From NCBI GenBank assembly GCA_006227965.1, contig SBFL01000237.1:1-11846 (forward strand): a stretch of 11,846 nt of DNA, read 5' to 3'. A model generated the notes under the pieces. That model was not told the DNA's origin, made no database searches, and saw only the letters and a program-made list of their open reading frames with translations. This DNA is from Bacteroidota bacterium. Lineage in GTDB: Bacteria > Bacteroidota > Bacteroidia > Flavobacteriales > Flavobacteriaceae. Below are positions 6,415 to 11,846 of the stretch, piece after piece; position 1 is the stretch's first letter; every line of letters begins with the position of its first letter. The translations under genes and the position numbers were made by a program.

Positions 6415-7287
6415 TTGAAACGTCTTTTGCTCGGTCTGATTAAGAAAATGAAGTTCCTTCCTCCTCCTTTTTATGTCCGGGTCTATTACAAATACTATAC
6501 GGGAAAGAAGCTAAATCTGGAAGATCCCCGGGAATTCAATGAGAAGATACAGTGGCTCAAGGTGTATTATAAAGATCCGAGGCTGACCCGGCTTGTTGAC
6601 AAATATTCCGTACGCAGCTACGTAAAAGAAAAAGTGGGAGAAAAATACCTCAACCAACTGCTGGGAGTTTACGAACGTCCGGGGGACGTTGACTTTTCAT
6701 CCCTTCCGGAAAAATTTGTCATCAAAGGGGTACACGGATGCAATTGGAACCTCATTGTGGAGGAAACGTCCGAACTGGTTGTCTGGAAGGCCCGCCTAAA
6801 GTTCCGCAAATGGCTTTCACGGAATTATTATTACCGGAGTGGACTGGAATGGGCTTATAAGAATGTAAAACCAAGGCTTATTGCCGAAGCCTACCTGGAG
6901 GAAGTCGGCAGGAAATCAATCAATGATTATAAGTTCTTCTGTTTTAACGGGAAACCTCGCTTTATCCAAATAGACCTGGAACGAAAAGAGTCGCATTCCA
7001 GACGCTATTATGACCTTGACTGGCAACCGTTGACATTCACGGATACGGATTACCCGCCTTTTAAGGATTCCCTGGAAAGGCCACCAAATTATGAAGAAAT
7101 GGTAGAAGTGGCGACCCGGCTTGCAGACGACTTCCCATTTGTACGCGTGGACCTTTACAACTTGGGGGGACGTATTGTTTTCGGCGAGATGACTTTTTAT
7201 CCTGCAGATGGAAGGCTGGAATTCGTACCCGACCAATACAACCGGATTATCGGGGATTACCTAATACTGCCCGAGCCTCTGGGCTAG
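6415..7287 (+). CDS. TupA-like ATP-grasp protein of surface polysaccharide synthesis
   Basis: I assign this to the TupA-like ATP-grasp family (PF14305), named after a Bacillus protein needed for teichuronopeptide. Such proteins are often labelled glycosyltransferase in flavobacterial genomes. From TTG 6415 it has 290 residues. Family landmarks are KLNLEDPREFNEKIQWLKV (32-50), LVDKYSVRSYVKEKVG (60-75), FVIKGVHGCNWN (101-112), DYKFFCFNG (171-179), FVRVDLYNLGGRIVFGEMTF (242-261, the metal/ATP-binding end of the fold) and YPADG. An ATP-grasp enzyme would be expected to form an amide or similar bond using ATP, so an amino-acid or peptide decoration of a glycan is possible (inference). The start is uncertain: ATG 6448 gives 279 residues but removes a basic N-terminal helix usual in the family. 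The codon TTG lies in the divergent region shared with the minus-strand glycosyltransferase. Several rows of the gene are only about 38-47% GC, below its neighbours. Confidence 0.87.
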   Translation: MKRLLLGLIKKMKFLPPPFYVRVYYKYYTGKKLNLEDPREFNEKIQWLKVYYKDPRLTRLVDKYSVRSYVKEKVGEKYLNQLLGVYERPGDVDFSSLPEKFVIKGVHGCNWNLIVEETSELVVWKARLKFRKWLSRNYYYRSGLEWAYKNVKPRLIAEAYLEEVGRKSINDYKFFCFNGKPRFIQIDLERKESHSRRYYDLDWQPLTFTDTDYPPFKDSLERPPNYEEMVEVATRLADDFPFVRVDLYNLGGRIVFGEMTFYPADGRLEFVPDQYNRIIGDYLILPEPLG

Positions 7288-7563
7288 GCAGTAGTATCAT
7301 TTCCAGGCTATCAACAGCGTGTTATATGGCTCCGGCCGGGCTCAGGGAAGGTAATTTAGCTTCGGGGGGGCTCCCCCACCCACCCCGGCATCAAAGATAC
7401 GATCCGCTTGTGCTACCTCATTTCAGTTCCCTAAAAGAGGTCTGTAATTTTAACAGCTAAGCAGGATATGGTACCTTTGCTTCACCACCCCGGGAAGGAA
7501 ATGGCCGTCTGGATCTTAAAGGGATTCCGACCCGGCGGGGTTTACTACGAGCCGGCAGGTTAT
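7288..7563. other. Intergenic region with G-rich/C-rich inverted element
   Basis: No gene is supported here. The notable content is a run of seven G's (7364-7370) followed by CTCCCCC and ACCCACCCC (7371-7386). This can fold as GGGGG-GGCT-CCCCC, but no T-run follows, so it is not a standard terminator for the upstream ATP-grasp gene. On the minus strand the same stretch reads GGGTGGGTGGGGG, a motif that recurs at 11812-11824. A palindrome CCGGCCGG lies at 7332-7339. The candidate cca promoter is at 7472-7479 and the remainder is probably the cca leader. Confidence 0.6.
7472..7479 (+). promoter_or_regulatory. Candidate cca promoter -7 box
   Basis: TACCTTTG fits the Bacteroidota -7 consensus TAnnTTTG exactly. 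A T-rich TTTA (7449-7452), 19 bases upstream, could stand in for the -33 TTTG. Transcription would begin near 7484, downstream of the ATG at 7468. This supports the ATG at 7564 as the cca start, with a leader of about 80 bases. Confidence 0.4.
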
Positions 7564-9018
7564 ATGGAGAAATCGACCTTTACAGAAGCTATCAGGGAAC
7601 CCATTTTCGACGTAATCGGGAAGGCCGCAGGATACCTCTCCATGGAAAGTTATGTTATTGGCGGATATGTCCGTGACTTCTTCCTGGGAGGCCGGGAACG
7701 CAAAGATATAGATATCGTCGCTGTGGGAAGCGGTATTGCCCTTGCCAGGGAAGTAGCGAAACGCCTGCCGGAAAATCCAAAGGTCCACGTGTACAAAAAC
7801 TTTGGGACCGCCATGGTGAAACAAGGCGACCTGCAACTTGAATTTGTCGGGGCCCGAAAGGAAAGTTACCGGAGGGACAGTCGTAAACCCATTGTGGAAA
7901 ACGGAACCCTGGCCGATGATCAGAACCGCAGGGATTTTACGATCAATGCCCTGGCACTCTCCCTTAACCAGGAGGATTTTGGCCGGTTGCTCGATCCCTT
8001 TGGGGGAATGGAAGATCTTCAAAAAGGGATCATCCGAACCCCCCTGGAACCTGGCACCACTTATTCCGATGATCCGCTTCGCATGATTCGCGCGATACGC
8101 TTCGCAGCCCAGCTAGGTTTTGAGATAGACAGCCACTCTCTTGAGGCCATCGGGGAATACCGTGACCGGATCCGGATCGTCTCCCGGGAGCGTATTGTGG
8201 ATGAACTTCATAAGATCATGGTCACTGAAAAACCATCTGTCGGTTTCTCCCTGTTGTATAAGACCGGTCTGCTGGAATACATCCTTCCGGAACTGACTGC
8301 ACTTCAGGGCATAGAGGAAATCGAAGGACAGCGCCACAAGGACAATTTCTGGCATACCCTGGAAGTAGTGGATAACATTTCCCGCGAAACAGAGGATCTC
8401 TGGCTCCGGTGGGCAGCCCTTTTGCACGATATTGGCAAGGCCCCCACCAAACGTTTTGACAAGAAAATCGGATGGACCTTTCACGGCCATGAATTTATCG
8501 GCTCCAAGATGGTTTACAGGCTGTTCAAACGCCTTCGGATGCCGCTGAACGAACACATGAAGTACGTTCAAAAGCTGGTGCAGATGAGTTCCAGACCCAT
8601 AGCGCTTTCTGCAGATGAGGTGACCGACTCTGCCGTTAGGCGGCTCGTTTTTGACGCTGGGGATGACGTGGAGGACCTGATGGTCCTGTGCGAAGCGGAC
8701 ATCACAACGAAAAACCCGAGAAAACAAAAGCGGTACCTAAGAAACTTCCGGTTGGTCCGCAAGAAAATCCAGGAAGTGGAAGAACGGGACCGCATCCGGA
8801 ATTTCCAGCCTCCGGTGAGCGGGGAAGAAATCATGAGTGCTTTCAATCTGCAGCCCTCCCGGGAGATCGGGATCATAAAGGATAACATTAAGGAAGCTAT
8901 CCTGGAAGGGGAAATCCCGAATGAGCACGGGGCCGCAAGGGATTACATGATCAAAAAAGGCCGGGAACTGGGATTGAACCTTTCTGAGGAGGCCTCCAAA
9001 AAACTGAATCGTCCGTGA
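7564..9018 (+). CDS. cca: CCA tRNA nucleotidyltransferase with HD domain
   Basis: This enzyme adds or repairs the 3'-terminal CCA of tRNAs using CTP and ATP. From ATG 7564 it has 484 residues, the usual length for Bacteroidota. The class II nucleotidyltransferase head contains GGYVRD (33-38), the catalytic pair in KDIDIV (Asp48, Asp50), the NTP-selecting RRDFTINA (122-129) and DDPLRMIRAIRFA (169-181). A C-terminal HD domain follows, with His264 in HTLEVV and HDIGK at 288-292, which in related enzymes gives metal-dependent phosphohydrolase activity. An upstream in-frame ATG at 7468 would add 32 residues with no family similarity and overlaps the promoter box; ATG 7501 is a second weaker alternative. 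The TGA stop overlaps the GTG start of the heme A synthase gene, so the two are co-transcribed and probably translationally coupled. Confidence 0.95.
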   Translation: MEKSTFTEAIREPIFDVIGKAAGYLSMESYVIGGYVRDFFLGGRERKDIDIVAVGSGIALAREVAKRLPENPKVHVYKNFGTAMVKQGDLQLEFVGARKESYRRDSRKPIVENGTLADDQNRRDFTINALALSLNQEDFGRLLDPFGGMEDLQKGIIRTPLEPGTTYSDDPLRMIRAIRFAAQLGFEIDSHSLEAIGEYRDRIRIVSRERIVDELHKIMVTEKPSVGFSLLYKTGLLEYILPELTALQGIEEIEGQRHKDNFWHTLEVVDNISRETEDLWLRWAALLHDIGKAPTKRFDKKIGWTFHGHEFIGSKMVYRLFKRLRMPLNEHMKYVQKLVQMSSRPIALSADEVTDSAVRRLVFDAGDDVEDLMVLCEADITTKNPRKQKRYLRNFRLVRKKIQEVEERDRIRNFQPPVSGEEIMSAFNLQPSREIGIIKDNIKEAILEGEIPNEHGAARDYMIKKGRELGLNLSEEASKKLNRP

Positions 9019-10061
9019 AAACCTGGATGCAAAACACCTACCGACCCCTCGCCAGGACCTCGCTGATCCTGGTCTACCTTGTCATTCTTGCAGGAGCTGT
9101 GGTCCGTATGACCGGAAGCGGGATGGGTTGCCCTGACTGGCCAAAATGCTTTGGATACCTGATCCCCCCGACCGAAGAGAAAGAATTGCTCTGGACCCCG
9201 GAGAAGACCTATCAAAAAGGACAGGTTATCATCCGGGACGAAACCCTGTTACTGGCCAGGGAGGATTTTACCTCAGGGGCTTCCTTTAAAGAAGACAACT
9301 GGGCACCCTACACCCGCCACGACTACGCGGTATTCAATGCTACCCATACCTGGATCGAATATATAAACCGGCTTTTAGGGGCACTTGCAGGGCTTGCGAT
9401 GCTTTTGCTGGCCGTCTTTTCCATATCCTGGTGGCGCGAGAAGAAATCCCGGGTCCTCTTTGCTTGGGTTTCCCTTTTTGCCATCGGATTTCAGGGATGG
9501 TTGGGAGCCACCGTGGTATACTCCGTTCTGGAGCCTGTTAAAATCACCCTGCATATGTTCATGGCCCTGCTGATTGCGGGGATGTTGCTCTGGATGATCC
9601 ATAGCTCTGATACCCGGGAGCGGAGTCATGGGTTTGACCGGAAAACCTATACATTCTGGTGGTTTGCCGTTATCTTAAGCCTCTTACAGATCCTTTTGGG
9701 CACCCAGGTGCGACAGTTTATAGACACCCGGTCCGAAATCCTTGGGATGGGTGCGAAAGGCCTGTGGCTGCAGGACCCTGAATTGATCTTTTACATCCAT
9801 CGATCCTTTTCTATCCTCGTTTTGCTCCTGCACCTCTGGGTAGCCTACCGGGTCCGAAGACTGCAGCTTGGATTTCAGAAGATCTATGCTTCACTCTGGG
9901 TACTGGTCGGGATCGCGGTCACCGGAATTGCGATGAACTACTTCGCATTCCCCTGGGGAAGCCAACCCCTGCATCTGGTCCTGGCCGCTGTTCTCTTCGG
10001 CCTGCAGTGGTATGCCCTTATGGAATTTATCAGTGCCTCCAGAACGCATATTTCTTCGTAA
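9015..10061 (+). CDS. ctaA: Heme A synthase (COX15/CtaA family)
   Basis: Heme A synthase oxidises the C8 methyl of heme O to the formyl group of heme A, the cofactor of aa3-type cytochrome oxidases, in the cytoplasmic membrane. The 348-residue protein has about eight hydrophobic membrane segments. The four conserved heme-ligand histidines can be placed at His111 (HTWIEYINR), His180 (ITLHMFMA), His262 (IHRSF) and His320 (QPLHLVLA). Cys39 and Cys45 in GCPDWPKCFG match the cysteine pair of the first external loop. Between this pair and His111 lies a hydrophilic stretch of about 55 residues, longer than in Bacillus CtaA and, as I recall, usual in Bacteroidota. GTG 9015 overlaps the cca stop as GTGA; ATG 9027 is a possible start four codons later. 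No cytochrome oxidase genes are in the window. Confidence 0.95.
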   Translation: MKTWMQNTYRPLARTSLILVYLVILAGAVVRMTGSGMGCPDWPKCFGYLIPPTEEKELLWTPEKTYQKGQVIIRDETLLLAREDFTSGASFKEDNWAPYTRHDYAVFNATHTWIEYINRLLGALAGLAMLLLAVFSISWWREKKSRVLFAWVSLFAIGFQGWLGATVVYSVLEPVKITLHMFMALLIAGMLLWMIHSSDTRERSHGFDRKTYTFWWFAVILSLLQILLGTQVRQFIDTRSEILGMGAKGLWLQDPELIFYIHRSFSILVLLLHLWVAYRVRRLQLGFQKIYASLWVLVGIAVTGIAMNYFAFPWGSQPLHLVLAAVLFGLQWYALMEFISASRTHISS

Positions 10062-10066
10062 ATTTG
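10059..10066 (+). promoter_or_regulatory. Candidate internal promoter -7 box before the PF07929-like gene
   Basis: TAAATTTG matches TAnnTTTG exactly and begins on the stop codon of the heme A synthase gene. I find no good TTTG 17-23 bases upstream, so only half of the promoter pattern is present. If real, transcription would start near 10071, about 9 bases before ATG 10080, giving the last two genes their own transcript. Confidence 0.3.
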
Positions 10067-10079
10067 CCAGAATCCAATA

Positions 10080-10586
10080 ATGCCCATGCCGATGATCTAT
10101 AAGATCCGAGTAATCCTGGATACAGAGGAAGATGTCTTCAGAGACCTGGAAGTGGAATCCGGGAGCAACCTGGAAGAATTGCACAACGCCATCACCCAGG
10201 CTTTCGGCTTCCTCGGAAATGAAATGGCTTCCTTTTACACGGCCGATGAAAACTGGAGCCAGGATGAGGAAATTCCCCTGTTCGATATCAGGGAAGGAGA
10301 GGATGGATCCCGACTGATGCATAATACCCCGCTTTCGGAAGTCATCAATGAGCAGTCACCCAAATTGCTTTTTGTCTACGATTTCCTGAATATGTGGACC
10401 TTTTTTGTGGAATTGGCAGATATCACAGAAAAGGAGGACGGACGGACCTATCCGAACCTCCTCTTTAGTTTTGGGGAAGTGCCGGATGCCCCCCCGGAAA
10501 AAAATTTCGAGGCAGACCCCGGACCCGACCTGGATGAGCCCTTCGGGAATTACGACGATCTGGATTTTGAAGAGAACTGGAACTGA
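10080..10586 (+). CDS. IS1096 passenger-like / pRiA4b ORF-3-like protein (PF07929 type)
   Basis: This 168-residue protein begins YKIRVILDTEEDVFRDLEV (7-25), followed by LEELHNAITQAFGF (31-44), MASFY (49-53) and LLFVYDFLNMWTFFVEL (96-112). That order is characteristic of the PF07929 group, named after a plasmid ORF and an IS1096 passenger gene; the name does not imply a resolvase activity, and the function is unknown. Residues 139-168 form an acidic tail in which about a third of positions are Asp or Glu. No signal peptide is seen, so it should be cytoplasmic. The start could be ATG 10080 or ATG 10092 (MIYKIRVIL), the latter closer to the domain edge. It follows the heme A synthase gene by 18 bp and precedes the nucleoid-associated protein gene by 40 bp. 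No transposase or terminal inverted repeats flank it, so here it looks like a resident chromosomal gene. Confidence 0.82.
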   Translation: MPMPMIYKIRVILDTEEDVFRDLEVESGSNLEELHNAITQAFGFLGNEMASFYTADENWSQDEEIPLFDIREGEDGSRLMHNTPLSEVINEQSPKLLFVYDFLNMWTFFVELADITEKEDGRTYPNLLFSFGEVPDAPPEKNFEADPGPDLDEPFGNYDDLDFEENWN

Positions 10587-10626
10587 AACCAAATTCCAGT
10601 CAATTAGAACCTGCTAACCCCTATTC

Positions 10627-11685
10627 ATGCTAAACCTGTACGCCACCCAACTCGAGACGGTATCCCTGCACCGCGTTGGAAACAAACACCGGGGGGAACC
10701 CCTCTTCATCTCTGAGTCCCCCTACCCTCTTAATGACGAAGTCGGCGGACTGCTGAAAGAATATTTTTTCAAACCATTCCGCGAAAAGGAGGAAAATTAT
10801 TTTCGATTCCATCATGAGGCCGGGCTTGAGTTCCACCCGATCTATGAAGCGGCAGGCAAGGTCTTTAAATCTCCGGAATCACTGCATGAGGTCTCCAGGG
10901 AGATCGCCAGCCACCTGTACGGACAGTCCAGACACCCGCATATAAAAAGCGGGGAGTGCTACGTGGTTTACATGACCGACGTCCTGCTGGACAATGAACG
11001 CGTCGATGCCCTCGGGATCTTTAAAAGTGAAGTGAAGCAGGATTTTCTTCAATTCAGGGAAAAGGGCTCCAACCTGGATTTGCTTGTGCAACAGGGGGTT
11101 AACCTGCAGCGCCTCGACAAAGGCTGCCTGATCTTCAACCGGAATGCGGAGGAGGGCTACAAGGTCCTTTCTGTAGACAGTAACCGGTATGATGCCCAGT
11201 ACTGGATAGAAGAATTCCTGGCAGTTGCACCGCTGACCGATGAAAATTTCTACACCAAAAACTACCTGAAATTTTGCCAGAACTTTGCCAGGGATGTCGT
11301 TTTGCCGGCAGAGGACAAACAGCAGGAGGTACTATTTGTGAACAGGGCAGTGAATCACTTCGCCAAAAACGACACCTTTGAAGAAAGCCATTTCCTGAAT
11401 GAGGTTCTGGAGAATCCGGAATTGATCCCGGAATTTAAGCACTATAAGACCGAAAAGGGGCCTAAATACAGCATTGAGGACGTATCCAGTTTCCAGATTG
11501 CCAATAAAGCGGTTTCGGACAGCCGCAAGAAAATCAGGAACGTCATTGCGCTGGATACAAACATTCAGATAAAACTGGATTTTATCAACCCGGAATCCGC
11601 CCAAAAGTATGTCGAGAAGGGTTGGGATGAGGAGCGCGGCATGTATTACTACCTGGTCTACTTCAACAAAGAACAAAAAAGCTAA
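10627..11685 (+). CDS. 37-kDa-type nucleoid-associated protein (NdpA/YejK family)
   Basis: The 352-residue protein matches the nucleoid-associated protein family PF04245, whose E. coli member YejK binds DNA in the nucleoid; the precise role in Bacteroidota is not established. Recognisable segments are GECYVVYMTDVLLDNERVDA (109-128) followed by LGIFKSE, the central QQGVNLQRLDKGCLIF (155-170) and YWIEEFL (192-198). The C-terminal third (about 230-352) is mixed charged and ends in KNEQ-like basic residues without a membrane segment. The length agrees with flavobacterial homologues as I remember them. It begins at ATG 10627, 40 bp after the PF07929-like gene, and is probably the last gene of the rightward unit, since a hairpin with a T-run lies about 130 bp downstream. 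It is ordinary in codon use compared with its neighbours. Confidence 0.88.
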   Translation: MLNLYATQLETVSLHRVGNKHRGEPLFISESPYPLNDEVGGLLKEYFFKPFREKEENYFRFHHEAGLEFHPIYEAAGKVFKSPESLHEVSREIASHLYGQSRHPHIKSGECYVVYMTDVLLDNERVDALGIFKSEVKQDFLQFREKGSNLDLLVQQGVNLQRLDKGCLIFNRNAEEGYKVLSVDSNRYDAQYWIEEFLAVAPLTDENFYTKNYLKFCQNFARDVVLPAEDKQQEVLFVNRAVNHFAKNDTFEESHFLNEVLENPELIPEFKHYKTEKGPKYSIEDVSSFQIANKAVSDSRKKIRNVIALDTNIQIKLDFINPESAQKYVEKGWDEERGMYYYLVYFNKEQKS

Positions 11686-11846
11686 AGGGGCTCCTCGTCC
11701 TGAAGGCCGCCATAGCCCTTTGATGGGTTTCCTTCCCTGCGGGGCTCTTTTCATCGGGAGAGGCCCTAACGCCTGCTTTTAGTTTGCAGGGGCTTGGGCT
11801 AACTTTTTAACGGGTGGGTGGGGGTACCCACTTTTTCAACCAAAAC
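11686..11846. other. Gene-free right end with several short inverted repeats
   Basis: After the nucleoid-protein stop no reading frame is supported. The stretch contains a short inverted repeat CCTGC-TTTTAGTTT-GCAGG (around 11772-11790), a GGGGCTC word found twice, and the terminator-like hairpin listed separately. The GGGTGGGTGGGGG motif at 11812-11824 repeats one found on the minus strand near 7373-7385. What it leads into lies beyond the window. Confidence 0.5.
11818..11836 (+). terminator. Probable rho-independent terminator of the rightward genes
   Basis: GTGGG (11818-11822), loop GGTA, and CCCAC (11827-11831) form a five-pair GC-rich stem followed at once by five T's (11832-11836). This is the expected shape of an intrinsic terminator. 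It lies about 130 bp after the last stop codon, which is rather far, and the stem is short. Confidence 0.5.

Noticed and set aside
7364..7377. GGGGG-GGCT-CCCCC hairpin as terminator of the ATP-grasp gene
   Set aside because: It is followed by ACCCACCCC, not by T's, so it lacks the second half of an intrinsic terminator.
7468..7563. Earlier starts for cca (ATG 7468 or 7501)
   Set aside because: The added residues do not resemble the family, and an exact TAnnTTTG box at 7472-7479 lies inside this stretch.
10080..10586. Insertion sequence or transposon suggested by the IS1096 passenger family name
   Set aside because: No transposase, terminal inverted repeats or target-site duplications were seen around the gene; spacing fits an ordinary operon.
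11686..11846. tRNA or small structured RNA in the right-end intergenic region
   Set aside because: No cloverleaf with T-loop or anticodon arm can be drawn; only short hairpins are present.

Overview
The window looks like ordinary chromosomal DNA from a marine-type Flavobacteriaceae bacterium (Bacteroidota). Three things point there: the gene set (a DUF5606 protein beside peptide deformylase and RuvX, a Bacteroidota-style CCA nucleotidyltransferase, a heme A synthase with a long periplasmic loop), the absence of Shine-Dalgarno sequences, and several promoter boxes of the Bacteroidota type TAnnTTTG. Base composition is high for the family (about 53-55% GC in sampled rows of housekeeping genes), which would suit a Robiginitalea-like genome. 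That genus guess is inference.

Left part, minus strand (1-3692): a large secreted beta-propeller protein enters from position 2097 and runs off the left edge. It is most likely the N-terminal half of a PD40/amidohydrolase fusion. Upstream of it lie a DUF5606 gene, def and ruvX, transcribed in the order ruvX-def-DUF5606. ruvX and def overlap by four bases (ATGA).

Centre (3693-7287): a 91-bp divergent promoter region separates ruvX from dapD (lysine/diaminopimelate synthesis). After dapD come three surface-glycan genes: a WaaE-like GT2 glycosyltransferase on the plus strand, a second GT2 enzyme with a GT7C-like C-terminal segment on the minus strand (the two overlap tail to tail by 19 bp), and a divergently transcribed TupA-like ATP-grasp gene that is visibly more AT-rich in part.

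Right part, plus strand (7564-11685): cca, heme A synthase, a PF07929-type (IS1096 passenger-like) protein and a 37-kDa-type nucleoid-associated protein follow one another with gaps of -4, 18 and 40 bp, so probable co-transcription. The last 161 bp hold no gene but a hairpin followed by five T's.

No CRISPR array, tRNA, rRNA, insertion sequence or prophage was seen. I did not find a convincing new multi-gene system. The items most worth checking are the near-leaderless divergent ruvX/dapD promoters, a G-rich motif repeated in two intergenic regions, the ATP-grasp/glycosyltransferase trio, and the PF07929 protein with its own possible internal promoter.
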